Positions 18,313 through 27,583 of a stretch of 64,000 bases of DNA are shown in pieces. The number at the start of each line of letters is the position of its first letter. Position 1 is the first letter of the stretch. A program made the position numbers and the translations under genes. The notes under the pieces were generated by a model. The model was not told where the DNA came from, did not search any database, and saw nothing but the letters and a program-made list of their open reading frames with translations. Origin of the DNA: Cytobacillus citreus (lineage in GTDB: Bacteria > Bacillota > Bacilli > Bacillales > Cytobacillaceae); assembly GCF_018343665.1 (NCBI RefSeq), contig NZ_JAGYPM010000001.1:901619-965618 (forward strand), read 5' to 3'.

Positions 18313-18458
18313 ATTTCTTTACCTCCAAATTTTTTTAATAAATAAAAAAACCGCACCTGATTTTACATTAATTTGTTTTATAAATCAAATTTTATTATAA
18401 GCTTACATCTCATATTGTATTATAAAGACCATAACAAAAGACGCCCTTAAACGGGTGC

Positions 18459-18719
18459 CTAATGAAGGAATCTATGCCATATTATTGTCTCTGGAATTGC
18501 TGATATCAAATCAGCTTCTTTGATGCAGAGGTATTCAGATTTAGTTTTGCGATTTTCCTTCTTTTCATACGGCACTTGCCCTGCTAGTATCATATCGTTA
18601 AGCCCTGCTGCATAGGGAACCAAAGTGTATTTCATCAGAACACCCTCTTCGACAACCATCTGCAAAAAGTGCGTCGCGTTTAGTTTGTACAGCTCGGATG
18701 GGTTGCCCCAATCATTCAA
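18459..18719 (-). CDS. Unrecognised ORF, probably a gene fragment
   Basis: An 86-codon frame starting TTG (18719) that stays open further upstream without a better start, so it looks like the C-terminal part of a longer gene. Its sequence (LYKLNATHFLQMVVEEGVLM, then YAAGLNDMILAGQVPYEKK) resembles no family I can name. Its codon use is slightly more GC-rich than the neighbours. It lies between two decayed genes (hisS copy and sodA tail), which favours a relic. Downstream a weak hairpin (18438-18456) may end it. The ~360 bases from 18720 to 19010 hold nothing identifiable. Confidence 0.3.
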   Translation of the reverse strand: MNDWGNPSELYKLNATHFLQMVVEEGVLMKYTLVPYAAGLNDMILAGQVPYEKKENRKTKSEYLCIKEADLISAIPETIIWHRFLH

Positions 18720-19011
18720 GTCACGAATTTGGATGTCGGAGTCATCTCTCCGTACGGTACGCTCTTGAAGATTTGCAAAAACAATACTTTGAAATAATAT
18801 AATAATAAATATTTAAATATGTTGGAGAGATTGAATAATGAAAACGGAAAACTATTTTAGGTTAATTGAGTGAAACTTCCATCAGTGGGGGTTTTCTTCA
18901 AACGTACATGCTAATAGAGATTAAAGAACGATGGAGGATTCTTGATGAAATCTGAGAGAAAATGAGATCGCATGTGGAAGGTATTATCGTGCATTGTCCA
19001 TTGTCCTTATT

Positions 19012-19062
19012 TAAAAAAACACCTCCTTGATTCGAGAAATGCTTGAAACATAGGAAGGTGTT
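19012..19062 (-). terminator. Terminator-like hairpin after the sodA remnant
   Basis: On the minus strand the arm AACACCTTCC pairs with GGAGGTGTT and is followed by a run of seven T. It lies ~20 bases beyond the sodA stop codon and has the form of the original sodA terminator. Confidence 0.65.
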
Positions 19063-19082
19063 CTGAAGAATTAATGATTAAA

Positions 19083-19460
19083 TTAAGCCTGTGCAGCCTG
19101 ATATAACTTGTTTACTTCATCCCAGTTAATTAGATTAAAGAAAGCAGAAATATAATCAGGACGCTTGTTTTGATAATTAAGGTAATAGGCATGTTCCCAA
19201 ACATCAAGACCAAGAATTGGCTGTTTACCTTCCATTAGTGGGCTATCTTGATTAGGTGTGCTAGTAACAGTAAGTTGTCCATTATCAACAACTAACCAAG
19301 CCCAACTTGAACCGAAACGACCTGTAGCCGCTTTTGTAAACTCATCTTTAAACTGATCAAAGCTTCCAAAAGCTTGATTAATTACTTCCGAAACTACACC
19401 TGTAGGAGCTCCACCTCCGTTAGGAGAAGCTACTCCGTAGGTTTTATGGTCATGTAAAAA
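19083..19460 (-). pseudogene. sodA: Mn/Fe superoxide dismutase, C-terminal remnant
   Basis: The minus strand encodes the last ~120 residues of a SodA-type superoxide dismutase: [37 protein letters not shown], and [20 protein letters not shown], which holds the metal ligands Asp and His (DVWEHAYY), then the normal C-terminus [15 protein letters not shown]. Upstream of SPNGGG the sequence becomes unrelated and meets a stop, so the N-terminal helical hairpin with the first two metal-binding His residues is gone. It is a 5'-truncated gene with no start or ribosome site. The following ~310 bases (19461-19776) show nothing else. Confidence 0.85.
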
Positions 19461-19776
19461 AAGAAGTCAATTGTTAAAAAGCTTTGCTACTTTTCAATAT
19501 CGATCTAGTGCCTTAGCAAATTCAAATATTTAACTTTAATTAATCATTGTTCATATGTAAATAATAACCTTCTTCAAGTAACCTACCTTGTAATTTTAAA
19601 AAATTATATATATTGGTAAGTTGGGATTCCTTACCCTTGTCCCCTTTCTCCTTAATTTTCCTAAGTCGCTTTTTTTACCCTTTCTTGCATAAAAAAGGAC
19701 CGTCTATGACGATCCACACTGATTTAACAAATATTTTTGTCGATAAATAGGATTTGTCTTAGTGGTAGATAAAGCT

Positions 19777-21324
19777 TTAAATTGTTATTAATGTTCCATC
19801 AAACTTACTAAAAGTAAATCCTTTGAAGTTTTCATTATAAGTTGATCTGTAGTCCCGGAGAATGCTTGTGGCAACTGCCTCCCCTAACTTAAGACCCTCT
19901 ATTGCATCTGATCGCCAATGAACACCTGCAGTGTCTCGACCTATTGCAATATTAGATGCAAGTTTATTTAACTCTCCACCTATCTTCAGAGGCTCACTTA
20001 AGTAAGGCTTTAATGATGTGCCATCAACATTTGGAACTACTGCATCCTGAATAACATATGACTCATTAAAGAATGCCTTAAGGATTGTAATTCCTGCACC
20101 AGCAATACATGCATGACCAGAAGGAAAAGCAGGATGTGTTGGACAGCCCTCAGGATAGGCCATAGGCAAAAGATAAGTTCCGTATTTTCGAAAGACTTCA
20201 GATAGAACTTGAGATTGAAGCAGATCTTCGTGGATAGGGTAACATGCTTTCCTTATCATGTGATTATGCACATGACCTCCAAATTCCTCAGGACGGACTC
20301 TCCGATGGACGAGGAACTTTTGAAACCAAGCTGCCTCAAGTGCTTGTCTTGCAGCCCTAACGACTAAATCCAATATATGAGGACCCCCAAAGGTTATAAA
20401 TCCGGCCTGAGTAGCTGAGCTTAAATACGGATTAGCAGGATCTAATGCTTCTTTTCCATAGCTTAATAAAATCAAACAAGCTGAAAGTGGGCATTGAAAG
20501 GAGAAATCATGATGGACAAATTCCCCTAAGTCGCGACCGTTGCGAATATAACGTGGAGTGTTATCTGTTTTAGGAGATACCGCTGGTGAACCGTTTTGGA
20601 TTTTTAACCATTCATCGTAAGAATGCATATAATCAGAACCTGCAATAGTTGTACGATAACGCTGGACCATTGTAGTAGCTCCATATGGAATGTCCTTCCA
20701 AAGAAATTGCGAAATATATGGTCCTACAAAATCACCTTTTGTTTCTCCACGAAACAATGTTGATGGGGTAACTTTCCCGTTGATCTTTGGACCACGATAA
20801 TCTGTAAATCTCGTAAGATCTGAAGCTGCCGCTAGAGTTAAAGGATTCGTATCAAACTGTTCAAAAGGTACATCACGGGTTAGTGCCTGCCAATATACTT
20901 CAGCCATTTCACTTGCCTCCCAAGCACTGCTAAAAGATGGAGGAACTGCAATTCTAAATTGGTGACTATCAGTTCCTACTAAATCAAAAGCATAGGCTGC
21001 TTGTGGATTAGCTAATTTTACCATACCCCCAAGTGGAATTAATTCAAAATCTTCGGTTTTACCAGACTTGAGTGCCTTTAAGAAATTGTGATAGGCACTG
21101 TTCTCAACTATCCCTAGAGAATTATGTGGTAATCCTTTAGTGTAGCTACCTATCTTCTTCTTATATCTAAATTCGTCCCTATTACAAAAGTGTTTTGAAA
21201 TTGGTATTTTCATTTGGGATTTTGCAGCTTGGACCCTAATTCGCTTGGCTTTATTGTTTCGATCTTTTTGATTTAAAGGGCCAATTAGACAGCTTTTTTT
21301 TTTCTTATTCTTCCTTTTGCTCAT
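19777..21324 (-). CDS. Vanadium-dependent haloperoxidase-type / PAP2-superfamily protein
   Basis: A 515-aa protein of the vanadium haloperoxidase branch of the PAP2 (acid phosphatase) superfamily. The vanadate-site signatures are complete: KFLVHRRVRPE (Lys and first Arg), HPAFPSGHACIAGAG (Ser-Gly-His with the acid-base His) and GRDTAGVHWRSDAIEG (second Arg and the vanadate-ligand His). Haloperoxidases oxidise halides with hydrogen peroxide; some relatives are phosphatases, and sequence alone does not separate these. The first ~45 residues are very basic (SKRKNKKKKS) with no signal peptide. ATG start behind AAAAGGTGAT. It is a single-gene unit flanked by remnants, perhaps acquired. Confidence 0.85.
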   Translation of the reverse strand: MSKRKNKKKKSCLIGPLNQKDRNNKAKRIRVQAAKSQMKIPISKHFCNRDEFRYKKKIGSYTKGLPHNSLGIVENSAYHNFLKALKSGKTEDFELIPLGGMVKLANPQAAYAFDLVGTDSHQFRIAVPPSFSSAWEASEMAEVYWQALTRDVPFEQFDTNPLTLAAASDLTRFTDYRGPKINGKVTPSTLFRGETKGDFVGPYISQFLWKDIPYGATTMVQRYRTTIAGSDYMHSYDEWLKIQNGSPAVSPKTDNTPRYIRNGRDLGEFVHHDFSFQCPLSACLILLSYGKEALDPANPYLSSATQAGFITFGGPHILDLVVRAARQALEAAWFQKFLVHRRVRPEEFGGHVHNHMIRKACYPIHEDLLQSQVLSEVFRKYGTYLLPMAYPEGCPTHPAFPSGHACIAGAGITILKAFFNESYVIQDAVVPNVDGTSLKPYLSEPLKIGGELNKLASNIAIGRDTAGVHWRSDAIEGLKLGEAVATSILRDYRSTYNENFKGFTFSKFDGTLITI

Positions 21325-21567
21325 AACATCACCTTTTGTTTTTTATTCTGGTTTTATATAACCTTTTCCATTGCTAGAGAAATTTAAATAGACATGTACC
21401 ATTATTCATTGTATTCAATATAATTAATAAGATATGGTTAACTAACTATTGAGAAAACACATTTTTCCAAATTATTTTAATTTATTCACCATCTGGTTTT
21501 AGCAATTTTTGTTCATTGGTCTTATGCCACTATCCTACGTCTTTAGTACATGAAAAAGGCTTTACTC

Positions 21568-21801
21568 CTACTTGAAGTAAAGCTCTTCAACTGCATCGTA
21601 AAATGGATTTATATGATCTGATTGTAAGTTTACACCGGTTAAATCTTCTATTGAATATTTATCCTCATCTTCGTAGGCATAATGCCATTTATCCCAATTA
21701 TTATCTTCGAATTTTCTCAAAAATGTCTAGTTGGATATATCCATATATCCTAAAAATATCAATATCCCACTAACTCTCAACGAATCTTTATCAGAAGTCA
21801 T
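21568..21801 (-). pseudogene. Small gene interrupted by one in-frame TAG
   Basis: An ATG at 21801 sits behind an excellent site (AAAGGGGGAGG, seven bases away). The frame runs 78 codons to a TAG at 21568-21570 but has a single TAG at codon 25 (21727-21729). After it the reading continues sensibly: LRKFEDNNWDKWHYAYEDED and DLTGVNLQSDHINPFYDAVE. I do not recognise the family; the second part is acidic and aromatic. Translation as it stands gives a 24-residue peptide. It is divergent from the DUF1259 lipoprotein gene. This could be a recent nonsense mutation. Confidence 0.55.
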
Positions 21802-21868
21802 GTATAGCCTCCCCCTTTAATTACCTATAATGGTGCAAGACTCGATAGTGAAAAGGAGGAAGTAATTA

Positions 21869-22825
21869 ATGATCAAAAAAAATAAAATCATAATTGGATT
21901 AGTATTGATCTTGCAGATATTAGCTACTGGAGCATGTTCTTTTACATCTAATACGAATAAAACACAGATAAAAAACCAAAGTATCAATCCGGATACCCCT
22001 GCCATGGCTGCAAAAATGACGAATTGGGAATCCGTTGAACAGGTGATTGGTAAAAGTGGAGAAATAAAAAAAGGGGACTTGCTTTACTTCAGTCTACCTC
22101 GATCAGATTTAGAGGTATCGATTAACAGTATTCAGCTAAATCCTGCCTTCGCATTAAGTTCATGGTTAGCATTTAAAGAAATGAATGATAAGGTAATGGT
22201 TATGGGAGACTTAGTTCTAACACAGGAAGAAGTCAATCTAGTAATGACTGAACTTATCCGTGGTGGCATAAAAATAACAGCTTTACATAATCATTTGATG
22301 AGAGAATCTCCTAAAATTATGTATATGCATATTGAAGGATATGGAAGTGCAGTAGCTCTAGCTAAAGCACTTCGATCAGGAATCGATCAATCGAGTACCC
22401 CTATTAAGGCAGTCCAACCATCGGTCAAAGGAGAATTTCCGTTAGATAAAGAGAAACTTGATGGTATTATCGGTAAAGAAGGATCGATAAGTAATGGAGT
22501 TTACAAGGTTGGGTTTCCTCGTGCTGAACAAATCAAGGAAAACGGAATGACTATCCCTCCTTCAATGGGAACGTCAACAGCTATAAACTTTCAACCCACA
22601 GGCGAAGGAAAAGCGGCAATTACAGGAGATTTTGTCTTAACTGCTAATGAAGTAAATCCAGTGATACAAACTTTACGCAAATATGGTATTGAAGTTGACG
22701 CATTGCATAATCACATGTTGTTTGAAAAACCACGTCTCTTTTTCATCCACTTTTGGGCAAACGATGATGCGGTCAAATTAGCAAAAGGGATTCGTGAAGC
22801 TATTGACCAAACTAATAGTAAATAA
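21869..22825 (+). CDS. Lipoprotein with two DUF1259 (LppY/LpqO-type) domains
   Basis: A 318-aa exported lipoprotein: signal peptide with lipobox LATGAC (lipidated Cys23), then two tandem copies of the DUF1259 domain. The copies match each other: ALHNHLMRESPKIMYMHIEG (~residues 136-155) and ALHNHMLFEKPRLFFIHFW (~271-289), each preceded by a GDF/GDL-LTxxEVNxV segment (VMGDLVLTQEEVNLVMTEL; ITGDFVLTANEVNPVIQTL). The repeated HNH..P..HxH-like His clusters suggest metal or ligand binding, but no function is established. Start ATG behind AAAGGAGGAAG. A strong terminator follows 15 bases after the stop. Confidence 0.88.
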   Translation: MIKKNKIIIGLVLILQILATGACSFTSNTNKTQIKNQSINPDTPAMAAKMTNWESVEQVIGKSGEIKKGDLLYFSLPRSDLEVSINSIQLNPAFALSSWLAFKEMNDKVMVMGDLVLTQEEVNLVMTELIRGGIKITALHNHLMRESPKIMYMHIEGYGSAVALAKALRSGIDQSSTPIKAVQPSVKGEFPLDKEKLDGIIGKEGSISNGVYKVGFPRAEQIKENGMTIPPSMGTSTAINFQPTGEGKAAITGDFVLTANEVNPVIQTLRKYGIEVDALHNHMLFEKPRLFFIHFWANDDAVKLAKGIREAIDQTNSK

Positions 22826-22840
22826 CAAAACCATGCTAAA

Positions 22841-22885
22841 AATAAGCTGACTTCCTTTATTTTAAGTAAGTCAGCTTATTTTTAT
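22841..22885 (+). terminator. Rho-independent terminator of the DUF1259 gene
   Basis: AATAAGCTGACTT (22841-22853) pairs perfectly with AAGTCAGCTTATT (22868-22880), followed by T-rich sequence. Confidence 0.9.
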
Positions 22886-23106
22886 TAGCCTATTTAATGA
22901 ATGTAGCTTCGTTCTCCTCTATTTCTCAAAATGAATAATTATTTATTTTGATTCTTGTTCTATTATTGGTAAAAAGCCACCATATGTACTTGAGTAACTG
23001 GACAAGATGATGGCAATTCTATATTTAACAACATTTTTAAAAAGAGGAATAGATGGAAATAATAGAGATTCGATTCAGAAATCAGACCTAACATAGGAGG
23101 AATAAA

Positions 23107-24414
23107 ATGCAATCTTTAACAAACTTGATTGAACATCATGGATATATCATTTTATTTTTATCTCTTATGTTAGAACTTATTGCTCTTCCGATACCAGGGG
23201 AATTCCTGATGGGTTATGCAGGTGTTCTTGTGTATCAAGGGAAGTTAAGTTGGTTACTCAGTAGCGTAGTAGCAGGTTTAGGAAGTTGTACAGGTATGAC
23301 TATCTCTTATTTGGTAGGCTATAAATTGGGAGCTCCTTTTTTTCATAAACATGGTCATCGAATTCATATGGGGCCGGATCGACTAGAAAAAATGTCTAAT
23401 TGGTTTGAAAAATATGGAAACAAACTAATAGTGGTTGCATTTTACATACCAGGAGTTAGACATTTTACAGGTTATTTTTCGGGTATTACTCATATATCGT
23501 TTCGTGCATATGCTATTTATGCCTATTTAGGTGCCTTTATTTGGACAGGGACATTTATTTTTCTTGGAAAATTATTAGGCCCTCAGTGGGAGCTGTTCCA
23601 TGATTCGCTTAAGAAATACTTTTTTGTCGGAAGTGTAATTTTCATTTTTCTTTTTGTTTTTATCTATATTCTGAGAAAATATAAAGTAAAAATAAAAGAA
23701 ACGATTATGGCTGGACTAGGTAAAGGAGTACAACGAATTCACTCTCTCAGAAGGCTTAGGCTTTTAATTGCAGTGATAGCAGTCTTATTCTTAATTTTTG
23801 TCATTTTCGTTATCAGTTTAACTGAAAATTACTTAAACAATGAATTTAAACAATTTGATACGATTGTAATCACATTAGTTACGCTAATATTTGATGAAAG
23901 TTGGGAACCGTGGATGAGTTCTTTTGGTTTATTTGCATCCATTAAGGTAACAATCCCCTTAATTGTCTTAACCTCCTTATGGATTTTGTTAAAGTCGAAA
24001 GATCGAATTCTGGAAATTTCCTTTCTGCTCTTTGTAGTAATTGGAGGGGAATTTTTTGAGGAAGGAATTAGGCGTATTTATTATCATTTGCAACCTGTCC
24101 ATCCTCGGTTAACAAAACAAATTTTGTACTCATTTCCTAGTGAACAATCAATAACTGCTTTTTTTCTATTTGGTTTTTTCGCCTATCTTTTCGTTCGATA
24201 CTCAAAAAATGCATGGATGCAAACGTTTGCTTCTATATTAATTTTTATTATTATCATCCTTATTGGATTAAGCCGCATTTACTTGATGCAACAATTACCA
24301 AGTGATGTTGTAGCTGGCTACGCTTTTGGCGGAGTTTGGTTAAGTCTAAACATTCTAGTAATGGAAATTTTCCGATTCACAAACAGGCTCAACAGATTGA
24401 AGTATATAAAGTAA
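23107..24414 (+). CDS. DedA-PAP2 fusion membrane protein with degenerate phosphatase motifs
   Basis: A 435-aa polytopic protein. Residues ~1-190 are a DedA/SNARE-associated domain (lipid scramblase-like family) with ELIALPIPGEFLMGYAG, the amphipathic FxxR-type loop and VAFYIPGVRHFTGYFSG. Residues ~210-430 are a PAP2 lipid-phosphatase domain. In the PAP2 part the expected PSGH reads SFPSEQS (~residue 344), and the SR-x5-H-x3-D motif reads SRIYLMQQLPSD (~390), losing both catalytic His residues. It may therefore transport or sense lipids rather than dephosphorylate them. ATG start behind AGGAGGAA. Single gene between two terminators. Confidence 0.88.
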   Translation: MQSLTNLIEHHGYIILFLSLMLELIALPIPGEFLMGYAGVLVYQGKLSWLLSSVVAGLGSCTGMTISYLVGYKLGAPFFHKHGHRIHMGPDRLEKMSNWFEKYGNKLIVVAFYIPGVRHFTGYFSGITHISFRAYAIYAYLGAFIWTGTFIFLGKLLGPQWELFHDSLKKYFFVGSVIFIFLFVFIYILRKYKVKIKETIMAGLGKGVQRIHSLRRLRLLIAVIAVLFLIFVIFVISLTENYLNNEFKQFDTIVITLVTLIFDESWEPWMSSFGLFASIKVTIPLIVLTSLWILLKSKDRILEISFLLFVVIGGEFFEEGIRRIYYHLQPVHPRLTKQILYSFPSEQSITAFFLFGFFAYLFVRYSKNAWMQTFASILIFIIIILIGLSRIYLMQQLPSDVVAGYAFGGVWLSLNILVMEIFRFTNRLNRLKYIK

Positions 24415-24489
24415 CAATTGATGAGAAAAATGATTGTTAAGAATGAATATTTTCTCCTAGCTTGTTGATTTTGCAGCTCAAACATAACG

Positions 24490-24525
24490 AAAAGGGCTTT
24501 CCTAATATTTTAGAAAGCCCTTTTT
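24490..24525. terminator. Bidirectional terminator
   Basis: AAAAGGGCTTTC (24490-24501) pairs with GAAAGCCCTTTT (24513-24524), with T/A tracts on both sides. It separates the DedA-PAP2 gene from the convergent mprF remnant. Confidence 0.9.
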
Positions 24526-24700
24526 GCATATGTCGTAAACCATATAACGCTATTAGAAGTGTTGCCCCCGAATCTGAAAATTGTTAACTAACCCAGAATA
24601 ACTCTAGAATTTCCAAGAAACCACACTACTCTAACATTTTCAACAGAATACTAATAAAAGAAATGTTCCAGATAAAACAATTCGTTTTGAGTAAGTGTAA

Positions 24701-27237
24701 TTATTTTCTTTTTTTCCCTATTAAAAGTGTCACTTGTGCCATGGTAAAAGGAAGTGAAGATTTTCTACGATAAGCCAAATACTTTGATTCCCATGAATCT
24801 GCATATTTTTCTTTGAATTTTCTCAAGCCTTGAAAATGATAGAAAACATGGCCGTGCAGATAGATTTGTGCGGCAAATTTTTCGCTCAAAAACGCAAATT
24901 TGGAATGCCCTACGTTAGAAAGTGGTGCCATTCCTATATTAAAGTTTTTATATCTTTCTTCTTTTGCCCATTCAAATAAAGATAGAAAGATAAAATCCAT
25001 CGTTCCTGAAGGAGAATCTTGTATAAAGCGCATTAAATCCACAGAAATCGTTTCGTTATTATCATAAACTGGCATCAGGCTTGTAAAGGCGATGATCTTT
25101 GTCCCTTTTTCTTTCAAAATAGCAATTTCAGCCTTGTTCAGATAATTTTCATCAAAAAAACCTAATGAATATCCTTTTTCCCTTCTACCTTGAAGCCAAT
25201 CATCCGATACTTCTTTTAGTTCATTCAGTAACTCATTACTAAAAGGCGGTATAATAATTTCAAAAATATAATTCTCTCGTTCAAACTTATTTTTAACAGT
25301 TCTTGCCCCTTTCATTTTTTTACCTGAAAGGGAGAATTTCTCTAAATCAACAAATGCCTCTTCGCCAAGTTTAAAAAGGGCAAAACCACTTTCATGAAGA
25401 TTAGGAAGCATTTTATTGCTAACTTCATAAAATACGGGCGTATACCCATGAAGATCTGAAATTTGTTGAAACTCTTCAATTGCATAAGGAAAATCGGCTT
25501 TCTCTCCAATAGGATCTCCAAGAATTACGAGCTTGTCCGCGTATTTTTGAAAGGAAAACAGGACGTTGTTCTTGCTATTCCAGAAAATAAATTTATCATG
25601 CAGGAAAATTAAATGGGTTAGAACATTTCCATTATATTTTTTAATGTGTTCGCGTATTTTTTCTTCCTGGCTATTAGATCTTTCCATAAACCTATTCCGT
25701 GGCTTTTTAATGACATTTCCAATGACAAGCACGAATAAGGCAATGTTAAGTCCAATAAAAGCACTGTAAAATAAATCACGATAATCAGTAATAACATAAG
25801 GGATTAACTTTGTCGGGATATTGACTTTTGCTGTAGGTAAATTTATGTATCCGATGATCACATACATAGAAGTAATGAGTATGATCATTATTACGTCAAA
25901 AATGGTTTTGCTCCATGTCAAAACATAACTTTCCCTATAAAATCGTGATTTGGACATTCGAAGGAGTAAGGCTACAACCAGCATTACGAGTGCTTCCTCA
26001 TAGTCAAATCCTTTAAAAAGTGAAAATATAGCAGCAAAGAATAAAACCGCGATGGTCAGATGATAAGCCCGTTTTACTTTATATTCAATTCCTCTTGATA
26101 GACCAAGCAGGAGAAATCCAGCCGCAACAGTAAGCTGGTGGGATAAGCTAATAATGGGGAATGATAAAAGATCTTCGACAAATTTCAACCTTTTCACGAT
26201 TCCTGGCACAGATGCCGAAAGAAGTAAGATTAGCCCTGAAAAAAATACTAATATTGTTAATAGCACATGACTTGCATTCTGTAGAAGCACATTCGGCAGA
26301 TTATCCCATGATTTATTCCATTTTTCCCAGAATTCCTTTACAAATAATACAAATCCAAATAAAAATGGAATGAATAAATAGCCAATCCGATATAAAATCA
26401 GCAAGAAAAGGATCTTTTCATCCTGTATCCCAAAGTGTTGTGATCCCCAAATAAAAACGAGGTCAAATGATCCAAGGCCTCCAGGGATCATACTTACAAT
26501 TCCGGCACATGACGCAACAATAAAAATAGGAAAGATTTCGTTAAAGTGAAGAGGAATTTTTATCACCATGGCCAATATCCAGATAGCTAGGAGGATAGCT
26601 GCCCATTCCATGAAAGAAATCAAAATAAGTTGGAACTTAGTTCGTAAATTTATGGATGTGTCTGAACCTTTATTGTTTTTAATGAAAGAAATGATTAATA
26701 GGACCGGAAGATACAGCCCCACTCCTATCACGGCTAAATAAATCCATTTTTTGCTTAATAAAAGAGGGAAATCTCTGTAGCCTGCAAGTATAACTAATGA
26801 AAGCAAAGGAAATGCCTGTTAGATAGAATAATGAAACGTGAGCAATTGTCTTAAGCAGTCTGCGCTTGTCCATTTCATGTGTTTGATAGAAGTAAGTTCT
26901 AAGCATCACTCCGATTAAACCGGCAAACCCAATTAGATTTGAAAAGGAGTTTATAATTAAAGACTGCTTGATCAGTTTTTTTGTCGGTACAGTTATCCCC
27001 AATTTTTTAACAATTACCAAATCATAAAAAAACATTGGCAATATTGCTGCCATCGTAATCAATAGAACGATGGCCAGCTTTACAAAATGAATTTGGCTTA
27101 CTTCACGCCGGAGCAACTCTACATTTATGTCCCCCTGTGAATTTTTTTATTTCAATGACTGCCAGAATTAATAAAATGAGTGGAAAAATTATTTTTAGGA
27201 ATTGAAATATCTTTTTTATGTTTATTATTCTTTGCAT
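24701..27237 (-). pseudogene. mprF: mprF (lysyl-phosphatidylglycerol synthase/flippase), two frameshifts
   Basis: The full gene runs from ATG 27237 (behind AGGGGATGAG) to 24701, but needs three frames. Frame 1 gives the first membrane helix (FLKIIFPLILLILAVIEIKK) and breaks at ~27122. Frame 2 (27116-26810) holds FVKLAIVLLITMAAILPMFF. It breaks at a run of A at 26805-26807, one base too long, after LFYLTGIS. Frame 3 (26806-24701, 701 aa) carries the remaining flippase helices and the complete C-terminal aminoacyltransferase domain (GDPIGEKADFPYAIEEF, DLMRFIQDSPSGTMDFIFLS, FNIGMAPLSNVG). MprF adds lysine to phosphatidylglycerol and flips it, giving resistance to cationic peptides. Two single-base indels, or sequencing errors, disrupt it. 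Confidence 0.85.
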
Positions 27238-27517
27238 ACTCATCCCCTATTTTTTCTTTCCTTTTTCACTGGTAAAAAAACCCGCGTATGATTTACCAAA
27301 AGCAAATATATGTTACTTCACAGTGGAATTCGATCCATTAATTCCTATAATTAGAATAAATTATCATACGAAACATTATTTGTATCTACCAAGAGTAATA
27401 TACATACCTATTAAAAAGTGTTTCATTTGTACAAAATCGTTAGTGATTTACTTAAAACTAAGAGTTCTTCCGCCAAAACGTGGAATCATGTTTTTAACTT
27501 TTTACATCAAATATAAA

Positions 27518-27553
27518 AACAGCATGATCTAATGCCCTATATCACGCTGTTAA
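27518..27553 (-). terminator. Terminator of the S9 peptidase gene
   Basis: On the minus strand AACAGCGTGAT pairs with ATCATGCTGTT and is followed by TTTTA; it lies ~30 bases after the peptidase stop. The remaining 27240-27517 stretch is AT-rich and shows no convincing gene. Confidence 0.8.
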
Positions 27554-27583
27554 TCAATTAATTTTAAAAAACATTCATCAACA

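Noticed and set aside
18313..18440. T-box riboswitch upstream of the hisS pseudogene
   Set aside because: Only a short GGTGCGG-T7 hint is present; no specifier loop or AGGGTGGNACCGCG box was found.
27218..27532. 104-codon + strand frame after mprF
   Set aside because: AT-rich and Ile/Phe/Tyr-heavy by composition, contains the terminator of the convergent gene, and begins inside the mprF 5' end.
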